Of a stretch of 64,000 nucleotides of DNA, positions 8,955 through 16,340 are shown one piece after another. The notes under the pieces are model-generated. The model saw only the letters and a program-made list of their open reading frames with translations. It ran no database searches and had not been told where the DNA came from. The position numbers and the translations under genes were made by a program. The first letter of the stretch is position 1. Every line of letters begins with the position of its first letter. Source of the DNA: Neisseria sp. Marseille-Q5346 (GTDB lineage: Bacteria; Pseudomonadota; Gammaproteobacteria; Burkholderiales; Neisseriaceae); contig NZ_OX336253.1 of assembly GCF_946902045.1 (NCBI RefSeq), forward strand, positions 806,001 through 870,000, read 5' to 3'.

Positions 8955-9641
8955 ATGACAGATTTAACATTTGAAAGTGCTGTTGAGACCATTGTCAGCA
9001 TGAAGGGCGAAATTATCCAAGCCTTGGGCGAAACCTTTATTATGGTCGGCCTATCGACTACTTTTGCCGTTATCTTCGGTACGATTTTAGGCGTATTGCT
9101 ATTTGTGACATCAAGTCATCAGTTGCACTACAACAAACAGCTGAATTTGTTTTTAGACAACCTGGTCAACCTGATGCGTGCATTCCCTTTCGTCATCCTG
9201 ATGATTGCCATGATTCCTGTTACACGCGCCATCATCGGCACGACCATCGGCCCGGTTGCCGCCTCATTGGTATTGAGCGTATCCGGCCTGTTCTACTTCG
9301 CCCGCCTGGTCGAGCAAAACCTGCGCGAAGTACCCAGAGGCGTGATTGAAGCGGCCTCCGCAATGGGTGCCTCACCCATGAGCATCATCTGCAAAGTGCT
9401 TTTGAATGAAGCGCGCGCAGGTATGGTTTCCAGCATTACCGTACTGGCTATAGGCCTTTTGTCGTACAGCGCGGCGGCAGGTATGATTGGCGGCGGCGGC
9501 TTGGGCGACCTTGCCATCCGTTACGGCTACTACCGCTATCAAATGGAAGTCATCATTTTCATCGTCGCCATCCTGGTTTTACTCGTTATCCTGATTCAAG
9601 GTATCGGCAACAGATTGGCGCGCAAACTGGACAAACGTTAA
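8955..9641 (+). CDS. metI: Methionine ABC transporter permease
   Basis: A 228-residue inner-membrane permease with about five helices. The coupling helix reads EAASAMGASPMSIICKVLLNEA (about residues 135-156). Also typical of MetI are LMRAFPFVILMIAMIPVTR and YSAAAGMIGGGGLGDLAIRYGYYRY. It is the partner of the preceding ATPase and, with MetQ, forms the D- and L-methionine importer. A DUS hairpin follows the gene. Confidence 0.95.
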   Translation: MTDLTFESAVETIVSMKGEIIQALGETFIMVGLSTTFAVIFGTILGVLLFVTSSHQLHYNKQLNLFLDNLVNLMRAFPFVILMIAMIPVTRAIIGTTIGPVAASLVLSVSGLFYFARLVEQNLREVPRGVIEAASAMGASPMSIICKVLLNEARAGMVSSITVLAIGLLSYSAAAGMIGGGGLGDLAIRYGYYRYQMEVIIFIVAILVLLVILIQGIGNRLARKLDKR

Positions 9642-9645
9642 GCAA

Positions 9646-9688
9646 ACAGGCCGTCTGAAATGGACTTACTATTTTTCAGACGGCCTGT
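9646..9688 (+). terminator. DUS-pair hairpin between metI and metQ
   Basis: A 15-bp inverted repeat, ACAGGCCGTCTGAAA at 9646-9660 with its complement at 9674-9688, starts 4 nt after the metI stop. It probably uncouples metNI from metQ. The following 150 bp are AT-rich, contain a decayed DUS copy near 9797, and must hold any separate metQ promoter. Confidence 0.6.
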
Positions 9689-9838
9689 TATCTGTTTAGA
9701 ACATATTAGGATATATATTCCAAATAAATTTACAAAAAACATCCTCATATTTCCAAAATAGATTTACAATCCCTCTTTTTTTGACGGCGGCAGCTTGAGG
9801 CCGTCTTAAACCGTTTTATCATCCATCAGGAGCAAAAT

Positions 9839-10753
9839 ATGCAAACCAACACATTCTTCAAAACCCTTTCAGCCGCTGCGCTGGCCATCGTACTGGCTGC
9901 CTGCGGCGGTCAAAAAGACAGCGCGCCTGCTGCTGCTTCTGCTGCTTCTTCTGCCGACAACGGCGCAGAGAAAAAAGAAATCGTCTTCGGTACAACCGTC
10001 GGCGACTTCGGCGATATGGTTAAAGACCAAATCCAACCGGCTTTGGAGAAAAAAGGCTATAAAGTCAAACTGATCGAGTTCACCGACTATGTGCGCCCCA
10101 ACCTTGCTTTGGCTGAAGGCGAATTGGACATCAACATCTTCCAACACAAACCTTATCTGGACAACTTCAAAAAAGAACACAAACTCGACATCACTGAGGC
10201 CTTCCAAGTACCGACTGCACCTTTGGGCCTGTACCCTGGCAAACTGAAATCTTTGGACGAAGTGAAAGACGGCGTCAGCGTTTCTGCACCTAATGACCCA
10301 TCTAACTTTGCCCGTGCATTGGTTATGTTGAACGAATTGGGCTGGATTAAACTGAAAGCCGACGTTGATCCACTGACTGCTTCTAAAAACGATATTGCCG
10401 AAAATCCAAAAAACATCCAAATCGTAGAACTTGAAGCCGCCCAACTGCCACGCAGCCGTGCCGACGTTGACTTTGCCATCGTTAACGGCAACTACGCCAT
10501 GAGCAGCGGCATGAAACTGACCGAAGCCCTGTTCCAAGAGCCAAGCTTCGCCTACGTTAACTGGTCTGCCGTCCGTACTGCCGACAAAGACAGCCAATGG
10601 CTGAAAGATGTAACTGAAGCCTACAACTCTGACGAGTTCAAGGCCTACTCACAAAAACGCTTTGCCGGTTACAAATATCCTGCTGCATGGGGTGAAAACG
10701 CAGCTACAGGTGCTCAAGCTGAAGCTGCTTCTACTGCTTCTGCAACCAAATAA
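9839..10753 (+). CDS. metQ: Methionine-binding lipoprotein MetQ (NlpA family)
   Basis: A 304-residue substrate-binding protein of the methionine importer. A signal peptide ends in the lipobox LAAC (Cys at residue 21). An Ala/Ser-rich linker follows, then the mature NlpA domain starting KEIVFGTTVGDFGDMVKD. Further family segments are EFTDYVRPNLALAEGELDINIFQHKPYLD and VSAPNDPSNFARALVMLNELGWI. The C-terminus is an Ala/Thr-rich tail (AATGAQAEAASTASATK). It starts 197 bp after metI, with a good AGGAG RBS. Its meningococcal counterpart (GNA1946) is surface exposed and must be lipidated to work with MetNI. Confidence 0.95.
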   Translation: MQTNTFFKTLSAAALAIVLAACGGQKDSAPAAASAASSADNGAEKKEIVFGTTVGDFGDMVKDQIQPALEKKGYKVKLIEFTDYVRPNLALAEGELDINIFQHKPYLDNFKKEHKLDITEAFQVPTAPLGLYPGKLKSLDEVKDGVSVSAPNDPSNFARALVMLNELGWIKLKADVDPLTASKNDIAENPKNIQIVELEAAQLPRSRADVDFAIVNGNYAMSSGMKLTEALFQEPSFAYVNWSAVRTADKDSQWLKDVTEAYNSDEFKAYSQKRFAGYKYPAAWGENAATGAQAEAASTASATK

Positions 10754-10765
10754 GTAACTTTTTGA

Positions 10766-10799
10766 AAAAAGGCCGTCTGAACATTCAGACGGCCTTTTT
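10766..10799 (+). terminator. DUS-pair terminator of metQ
   Basis: A 16-bp perfect stem (10766-10781 and 10784-10799) made of two opposed uptake sequences with A/T extensions, ending in five Ts. It lies 12 nt after the stop. Confidence 0.85.
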
Positions 10800-11144
10800 C
10801 TATTGATTATCTCTTCTCAAAGCTCAAAACAAGTTTTTTGATTAACGCCAAATACTTACGTAATTCCCTTTTTAAAACCAAATCAATATGTTGTAAAAAA
10901 GTTCAATAAGAAATCATGTTTTTATTCAATATAATCAATACCTAAATGAATTATTCTACTTTTTTATAATATTCACTAGTAATGTTCCGCTTATCCTGAT
11001 ATTATACCGCTCATCTAAAGACATCCGGTTATCTACATTACAGACCGTTCATCTGAATTGCTTCAAACCACTTTGTCGGATTTTCCCATATATGTTGTGT
11101 TTCTCCGTATCGAAGGGGTTTGAGCGGTCGAAATACCGTTTTGC

Positions 11145-11267
11145 TTAGATATTAAAGCTTCGTGCTTTGAAATGAGTGAATTTTTGTTTTAAGTGTCGTA
11201 ATCTCTTGCTAATTACTCCCAGCTGCAAGAGTTTCAGGGTTGCCCCCTTGGGCAGCCCTTCTTTTTT
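11145..11267 (+). ncRNA. Candidate trans-acting small RNA with CU-rich loop and intrinsic terminator
   Basis: The 550-bp gap between the metQ terminator and the end of nosX holds no convincing ORF, but it has an orphan + strand terminator: GGGTTGCCC at 11237-11245 pairs with GGGCAGCCC at 11250-11258 (one G-U pair, loop CCTT), followed by TTCTTTTTT. Just upstream, CTCTTGC (11203-11209) pairs with GCAAGAG (11225-11231) and presents a 15-nt loop containing ACTCCC, complementary to Shine-Dalgarno sequences. This two-hairpin layout is typical of bacterial base-pairing sRNAs. The 5' end is a guess from the AT-rich stretch near 11146, since no good promoter was fixed. A 76-residue frame over it (11176-11406) runs into nosX and looks spurious. 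Confidence 0.4.
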
Positions 11268-11350
11268 ATCTTCCATTTTTTTAGCAATCAAGCCTTCCCT
11301 GCCCTATACACATAGGCAAAATCGCAGGCAAGGCCGCCCTTCCCTCAATC

Positions 11351-12370
11351 TCAAATCTTCTTCAATTCATTATTCGGCATCACCAGCCAAACCTGTGCCT
11401 TTTTAACTTGGGCCGCTGCTCGGATGGCCGCTTCATCCATAATAGAAAATGCGGTAGAAAAAGCATCGGCAACTGCCGCACTTTCCGCCATAACGCTCAT
11501 GCTTTTATAGCGCGGCTGGCTTCCGCCTGTGCGCGGGTCAAACAGATGGGTAAATTTGCCTGCCTCGTCCATTACCGTGCCATAGCCGCCCGATGTGGCA
11601 AACGCTTGATTTTTCATGGCAATGGTGGTCAGGATTTGGTCTTCTTGGTCAGGATTGCGGATGCTGACATTCCACTCGCGCTGGTTGGCATTATCAAAGC
11701 CGTAAATCTCCCCCATATCAATCAATGCCTGAGAAACGCCTTGCTGCTTCAACAATTCAGCTACTTTGTCGGTGATATAGCCTTGGGCAATGCCGTTAAG
11801 CGACAAGCCCATGCCTTTTTGGGCAAAACGGATTTCTTTAGTATCAAAGTCGACTTTATTGAAGTCCACCAATTTAAGCGTATCTTTGATGCTGCGTTCG
11901 GACGGCGGCGTTTCGGTTTTCGGATTTCGTCTGAAATGGTCGGCATACAGATTCCACAAAGGCTGAATGCTGGGATCAAATGCACCTTGCGTCAGCTGAT
12001 GAATATCCCGGCTGATACTGAGCAGCTGCAAAAAATCGGATGGCGGATTTTTCAGACGGCCTTCTCGGTTTAAACGACTAATCAGGCTGTCGTCCCGATA
12101 CAGGCTGAAGATTTTTTCCAACCGTAAAACTTCCGCCAATACTTTGTTGACCAATATTTCCGCCTGCTTGCGCCCAACGCCGAACAAACGCAACTCCGCG
12201 CCCGAACCCAATGCAATGCCTCTCCAGATAACTAGCGGCTCTTCTTGATTCGGACTAGCCGGATGAGTCGGCTGATTGATTTTACGGCTGATGGCAAAAG
12301 GAATGCCGACACCAGCGGCTAGTGTGGCGGCTATGGCAAGGAAACGGCGGCGCGTTAAAGGGGGGGACAT
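11351..12370 (-). CDS. nosX: NosX, ApbE-family FAD:protein FMN transferase
   Basis: A 339-residue periplasmic enzyme that attaches FMN to threonine in target proteins; in nos clusters the target is NosR. The N-terminus LTRRRFLAIAATLAAG is a Tat signal without a lipobox cysteine. ApbE features: GSGAELRLFG, LEKIFSLYRDDSLISRLNREG, QLTQGAFDPSIQPLWNLY, GLSLNGIAQGYITDKVAELL, LIDMGEIYGF, and FTHLFDPRTGGSQP with the conserved H-x-x-D-P. It is the last gene of nosRZDFYLX, separated from nosL by a DUS hairpin. A general ApbE role for other flavoproteins (for example Nqr subunits) cannot be excluded, but position argues for NosX. Confidence 0.88.
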   Translation of the reverse strand: MSPPLTRRRFLAIAATLAAGVGIPFAISRKINQPTHPASPNQEEPLVIWRGIALGSGAELRLFGVGRKQAEILVNKVLAEVLRLEKIFSLYRDDSLISRLNREGRLKNPPSDFLQLLSISRDIHQLTQGAFDPSIQPLWNLYADHFRRNPKTETPPSERSIKDTLKLVDFNKVDFDTKEIRFAQKGMGLSLNGIAQGYITDKVAELLKQQGVSQALIDMGEIYGFDNANQREWNVSIRNPDQEDQILTTIAMKNQAFATSGGYGTVMDEAGKFTHLFDPRTGGSQPRYKSMSVMAESAAVADAFSTAFSIMDEAAIRAAAQVKKAQVWLVMPNNELKKI

Positions 12371-12445
12371 AAAGTATTCCTTGGATTTTTTATCTTTACA
12401 TTGAAAGCCGCATTCATTAAATCATCAATCGGCAGCTTCCAACAC

Positions 12446-12478
12446 AAAGGCCGTCTGAAACAGTTTCAGACGGCCTTT
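12446..12478. terminator. DUS-pair hairpin between nosL and nosX
   Basis: A 16-bp inverted repeat (12446-12461 and 12463-12478) with opposed uptake sequences lies 10 nt after the nosL stop. It may reduce read-through from nosL into nosX. Confidence 0.65.
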
Positions 12479-12488
12479 ATTGGTTGTT

Positions 12489-12983
12489 TTATTTGAAAAT
12501 GTATTCGTCGGGCATCTCTGCAAAACCGACTACTCTGCCGCCTTTTTCTTTGGCGAATTTTTCAGCCTGAGCCTTGTCGGCAAACGGAAGCGCATCTTCC
12601 GCTCCCATGCCGCCGATAAAGCTGCTTTCAATAACGTAATAGGCCTTTTTCGCATCTATCCATTCAGTGTCGGCATTGGGTTTTTCCCAATCTTTGACTT
12701 TACCCATATCGGTAACATAGATGACATGAATGCCTTTAGGCTCTTCGGGCAATTTGGTGTAGCCGAACATCTGCTTGATAGTGGAAAACCAAACCGGTTT
12801 GTCAGGTTTGCCGTTCAAGAAGATTTGCGCTTTAGGGCCGTTGTGTTCAGTCAAATTCATGCTGCAGTAATGACCGACCGCGCTGTCGCTGATTTGTTGG
12901 GGCGCAGGCGGAGGACTGTTGTCCTGCTTGCTGCAGGCTGCCAATGCGATGAGTGTGAAGGTTGTCAATAATATTTTTCTCAT
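12489..12983 (-). CDS. nosL: NosL copper-chaperone lipoprotein
   Basis: A 164-residue lipoprotein with signal MRKILLTTFTLIALAAC (lipobox LAAC, Cys 17). NosL binds Cu(I) and delivers it for the NosZ CuZ centre. The expected C-x-M motif is seen as HYCSMNLTEHNGPKAQIFLNG, followed by PVWFSTIKQMFGY and a second NosL-fold half ending KEKGGRVVGFAEMPDEYIFK. The ATG at 12983 overlaps the nosY stop by 4 bp; the longer frame to 13037 lacks the signal peptide at its N-terminus and is rejected. Confidence 0.93.
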   Translation of the reverse strand: MRKILLTTFTLIALAACSKQDNSPPPAPQQISDSAVGHYCSMNLTEHNGPKAQIFLNGKPDKPVWFSTIKQMFGYTKLPEEPKGIHVIYVTDMGKVKDWEKPNADTEWIDAKKAYYVIESSFIGGMGAEDALPFADKAQAEKFAKEKGGRVVGFAEMPDEYIFK

Positions 12984-13810
12984 ATTTGTCGCTTTCCGAA
13001 AATCCAGGCGGCTAAAATCAAAGGAATGATAACCCATAATACCTGAGCCGTCAGCAAAATAGGCATACTCAGGCTGATTTGTTCGCTCAAACCTGCCATG
13101 CCGGCATACATGGCTGTATTTTCGTAACCCGTCAGGTTCAGCAGGCGATAAATGTCTGCGGGGTTGAACAAAAGAACGGTTTCCACTACAGGCGCGGTAA
13201 TGACTTGTTCGGTATCAGCAACCAAAACACCCAAAAGCGCCATATCGAAAATCACCACAAAAAACAGCCATACGCCGATGGCGATACCGGCGGCGGTACC
13301 GCGTTCTTTGACTTTCGCACTAATCAAATAACCCATAGACAAAAATGCTGCACCAAGAATCACGCTGGCAACAATCAGGAGGGCAAAAGGTTTCCATGCG
13401 GCAAGATCAAAGCCGCCGTTGGCAAGCTGGAGGGTAATGCCCGCCAATCCGTAGCCTGCCGTGGTGGCAAGGGCAAGGATGATGAGATGGCCGATAAATT
13501 TGCCGGCAAGGATTTGGTTACGCGAAATCGGATAGCTCAACAACAGTGCCATCGTGCCGCGTTCGATTTCGCCAATCAGCGTGTCATAAGAGAGCAACAT
13601 CGCAATCAGCGGAATCAGGAAAATCGACAGACTGGAGAGGCTGACAACGGTAACGGTCAACGGATCGACTTTGACTGTGCCGGTGGGCGAGCTGCCCAGG
13701 AAACCCAATGACAGGGCAAGCGCAGCAAGCAAAAGTGCGGCGGCGAGTACCCAACGGTTGCGCAGGCTGTCGCGGACTTCTTTGCCGGTAATAATCCAAA
13801 CGGGGTTCAT
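12980..13810 (-). CDS. nosY: NosY ABC-type membrane protein
   Basis: A 276-residue inner-membrane protein with six predicted helices; it begins MNPVWIITGKEVRDSLRNRWVL, typical of NosY/ABC-2 permeases, and contains LLSYDTLIGEIERGTMALLLSYPISRNQILAGKFIGH. With NosF and NosD it forms the complex required for assembling the NosZ copper-sulfide centre. It overlaps nosF by 4 bp at its start and nosL by 4 bp at its end, so the three are tightly coupled. Confidence 0.93.
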   Translation of the reverse strand: MNPVWIITGKEVRDSLRNRWVLAAALLLAALALSLGFLGSSPTGTVKVDPLTVTVVSLSSLSIFLIPLIAMLLSYDTLIGEIERGTMALLLSYPISRNQILAGKFIGHLIILALATTAGYGLAGITLQLANGGFDLAAWKPFALLIVASVILGAAFLSMGYLISAKVKERGTAAGIAIGVWLFFVVIFDMALLGVLVADTEQVITAPVVETVLLFNPADIYRLLNLTGYENTAMYAGMAGLSEQISLSMPILLTAQVLWVIIPLILAAWIFGKRQI

Positions 13811-14706
13811 ACGTCTTCCCTTTTTAAGAATTGTGCGTACATATCGTCAAGTGTCGGGGTATGGATATCGATGTAGGCAAGACTGCCCAAATCACCCAAT
13901 TCGCTCAAAAGAGCCATGCGCTCTTCTGCTTTACATTGCGCTTGGTATGACAGGCCGTCTGAAAGCGGATGCCAACGCTCGCTCAACGGGCGCGCTTCTT
14001 TCAAGCGGACGTTGACGGTCAACGGCAGACCGCTTTGAACATGCAACTCATCCATGCTGCCGTCGGCAACTTTCACACCGTTTTTCATGACGATGATGCG
14101 GTCGGCGTGTCCGTCCAGCTCGGCCAGTGCGTGGGTGCTGAGCAATACGGTTGCGCCGCGCCCATTGAGTTCGCGCACAACTTCATAAAACATTTGACGC
14201 GAAGCCGGATCAAGGCCGGTAGTCGGCTCGTCAAACAGTAAGACTTTAGGTTCGCCCAACAAGGCTTGTGCCAAAGCGAGGCGTTGGCGCATCCCTTTAG
14301 AGTAAGTACCGACACGGCGGCGTGCGGCCTGGGAAATGCCGACACGCTCGAGCAATTCGCGGTTTTTACTCAGGGGCTGTTTTTTAAGTTTGGCATAGAA
14401 ATCCATGGTTTCGATACCGGTCAATGAAGGGTGCAATGCAACAGTTTCAGGCAGGTAACCGATTTGGCTGCGACGCTGCGCGCCTGCTTTACTGCCGGTC
14501 GGCTCTCCCAAAAGCATCACTTCGCCCTCGGTCGGCGTAATCAGGCCGAGTATCAGCTTCATAATGGTAGATTTGCCTGCACCGTTGTGTCCTGCCATGC
14601 CGACGCTCTCGCCAGCCTTGAGAACCAGATCGACTTGGTTGACGGCCTTTTGGCTGCCAAACTGCTTGGTCACGTTTCTTAATTCAACGTGGTTGGTACT
14701 GCTCAT
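13807..14706 (-). CDS. nosF: NosF ABC-type ATPase
   Basis: A 299-residue cytoplasmic ATPase of the NosDFY complex. Walker A GHNGAGKSTIMKLILG (about residues 39-54), signature YSKGMRQRLALAQALLG (about 135), Walker B VLLFDEPTTGLDP (about 156-168) and the switch His in LLSTHALAELDGHAD are intact. The C-terminal 80 residues carry the NosF-specific regulatory region. A DUS hairpin (14727-14760) separates it from nosD, and its end overlaps nosY by 4 bp. Confidence 0.94.
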   Translation of the reverse strand: MSSTNHVELRNVTKQFGSQKAVNQVDLVLKAGESVGMAGHNGAGKSTIMKLILGLITPTEGEVMLLGEPTGSKAGAQRRSQIGYLPETVALHPSLTGIETMDFYAKLKKQPLSKNRELLERVGISQAARRRVGTYSKGMRQRLALAQALLGEPKVLLFDEPTTGLDPASRQMFYEVVRELNGRGATVLLSTHALAELDGHADRIIVMKNGVKVADGSMDELHVQSGLPLTVNVRLKEARPLSERWHPLSDGLSYQAQCKAEERMALLSELGDLGSLAYIDIHTPTLDDMYAQFLKREDV

Positions 14707-14726
14707 GGATATTCCTCTAGTGAATG

Positions 14727-14760
14727 TTTCAGACGGCCTTTGATATTGGGCCGTCTGAAA
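14727..14760. repeat. DUS inverted pair between nosD and nosF
   Basis: Two opposed uptake sequences (14727-14738 and 14749-14760) form a 12-bp stem with a 10-nt loop inside the operon. There is no T tract, so it is more likely an attenuator or processing site than a full terminator. Confidence 0.6.
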
Positions 14761-14762
14761 GG

Positions 14763-16148
14763 TTACATATTGGCATTTCCGCCTGTCAGCGCACCGTTTT
14801 CGGCATTACCCCATTCGGATTGGTGCGTTTTTGCTTCATGCAGCAATTCGTCCTTCATAGCTTCGTATTTGGTTGTCGTTTTATTGCGGACAGGGTTCAT
14901 CAAAGGCTTGCTGTCAATTACGCCGCCAGGCAGGATGGCGGGAAATTGCGATTGCGCCCATTTGACAATGCTGATGGCAGGGCTGTTCATCAATAACCGG
15001 GCGACGGGTGCGCGCCAGATGATTTGGTCGATAATCCCGTTGGGACGGTAGGCACTGTCGCCGAAGCCGTCGCCGTCAAGGTCAAAGGCGCTGTTATCGC
15101 TCCAATAGTTGCCGCGACCACCCTCGCCCCAATCAAGGAAACGGGTGCTGACGTATTTGACTTGGCTTTCGTTGTTGATAAACGAATTATTAAACAGGCT
15201 TGTGCCTTCAATGGCCGCGGTAAAGTGAATACCGATTTGACAGTTTTCAAAATGGTTGTCGAAAATTTTATTGTAGTTGGCATTGTAGGCAAACACGCAT
15301 TTGCCTGCCTTGTTGATCACATTATCGTGAATTTCGGAATAATTGACGTAGTTGAGCATAATGCCTTGGTCGCGGCTGCTAACGGCAATGTTGCCATACA
15401 CTTTCAGGCGTTCGGAAAACATCAGCACATAACCCATGTTGTTGCCGACGGAGATATTGTTGCTGACTTCGCTATCATTGGTGTACATATAATGGACGGC
15501 AAAGCGTAAGTCGCTAAAACGGTTGCCCTTGTAGGTATTATGGGTACTGGTATTTGAAAAAATACCGTCACGGCCTTTGGAAATATCGTTATCGACCACT
15601 TGCGCACCGGGCGCATTCCAGACGGTTACGCCGTTGCCGCGTTCGTTGACGCGCAGGGTTGCATCGCCGATGATTTTATTTTCCCGCACCATGGATTCTG
15701 CCGCACCGTGAATATACACGCCGACGGAATTGTCGATGATGTTGTTATGCTCCACCAGCGCGCGCGTTGCCGTCTCTTCTAAATAGATACCGGCATCCAT
15801 TGCCGGCAAACTCATGCCGGAATGGGAAACAGTCAGATTGCGCAAAGTTACATCAGGCGCATGAACGGCAACCGTCCTCCCGCTCCGGTCGCCGACAATC
15901 TTGGCGGAACGGTCGGCAGGGCCTTCGATGGTAATGGGTTTATCGATATAGAGTTTGGTTTTGTATGTACCGGAGGCAAGCTTGAGCGTATCGCCGGCTT
16001 GGGCGCGCGCCAAAGCATCATTGAGATTGTCTTGTGCGGATACGTTGATGACTGAGGCAAAGGCCGTCTGAACCATGCTGCCAAGCAGCAATACGAGTGC
16101 GGCACGTTGCCATTTGGAACGATGGATTTGTGTGTGCGTCATAATCAT
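14763..16148 (-). CDS. nosD: NosD periplasmic copper-processing protein
   Basis: A 461-residue right-handed beta-helix protein with a Sec signal peptide (hydrophobic stretch about residues 15-31, cleavage near AFA-SV). It is needed for maturation of the tetranuclear copper centre of NosZ. Repeating coils run from about residue 75 to 330 (for example VEHNNIIDNSVGVYIHGA, YKGNRFSDLRFAVHYMYTNDSEVSNN, NKIFDNHFENCQIGIHFTAA). The NosD hallmark NYWSDNSAFDLDGDGFGDSAYRPN is at about 345-368. The start could be either of two ATGs two codons apart. Confidence 0.95.
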   Translation of the reverse strand: MIMTHTQIHRSKWQRAALVLLLGSMVQTAFASVINVSAQDNLNDALARAQAGDTLKLASGTYKTKLYIDKPITIEGPADRSAKIVGDRSGRTVAVHAPDVTLRNLTVSHSGMSLPAMDAGIYLEETATRALVEHNNIIDNSVGVYIHGAAESMVRENKIIGDATLRVNERGNGVTVWNAPGAQVVDNDISKGRDGIFSNTSTHNTYKGNRFSDLRFAVHYMYTNDSEVSNNISVGNNMGYVLMFSERLKVYGNIAVSSRDQGIMLNYVNYSEIHDNVINKAGKCVFAYNANYNKIFDNHFENCQIGIHFTAAIEGTSLFNNSFINNESQVKYVSTRFLDWGEGGRGNYWSDNSAFDLDGDGFGDSAYRPNGIIDQIIWRAPVARLLMNSPAISIVKWAQSQFPAILPGGVIDSKPLMNPVRNKTTTKYEAMKDELLHEAKTHQSEWGNAENGALTGGNANM

Positions 16149-16211
16149 ATCTCTGTTTCAGACGGCCTGCTTGCCGCATGATAAACCGATGCGGAAACAG
16201 GTATTTTGGTG

Positions 16212-16281
16212 TTATAGCAAAGCTGTCTGATGATGGCTTTCATTTTGTGGCCATATCGGCCGACAAACAACTTTGCTATAA
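16212..16281 (-). repeat. Long imperfect hairpin in the nosZ-nosD spacer
   Basis: TTATAGCAAAG at 16212-16222 is perfectly repeated in inverse at 16271-16281. The inner arms (16223-16236 and 16256-16270) continue as an imperfect stem with G-U pairs. It is followed by a DUS inverted pair at 16282-16315. The spacer could stabilise the upstream nosZ message or be the scar of a small inverted-repeat element. No second copy was noticed in the window. Confidence 0.5.
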
Positions 16282-16315
16282 AGGCCGTCTGAAAGAATGT
16301 TTTTTCAGACGGCCT
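16282..16315. repeat. DUS inverted pair after nosZ
   Basis: AGGCCGTCTGAAA at 16282-16294 faces its complement at 16303-16315 across an 8-nt T-rich loop. It lies 26 nt after the nosZ stop and could partly terminate the message. Confidence 0.65.
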
Positions 16316-16340
16316 GAAGAATTAAATCATCAAACCGAAA

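Noticed and set aside
9869-10597. A 242-codon - strand frame opposite metQ
   Set aside because: Shadow of metQ codon bias; no start signals and an unnatural composition rich in Phe, Val and Gln.
11176-11406. A 76-codon + strand frame before nosX
   Set aside because: It runs across the candidate sRNA terminator and into the end of nosX on the other strand, with a composition unlike a protein.
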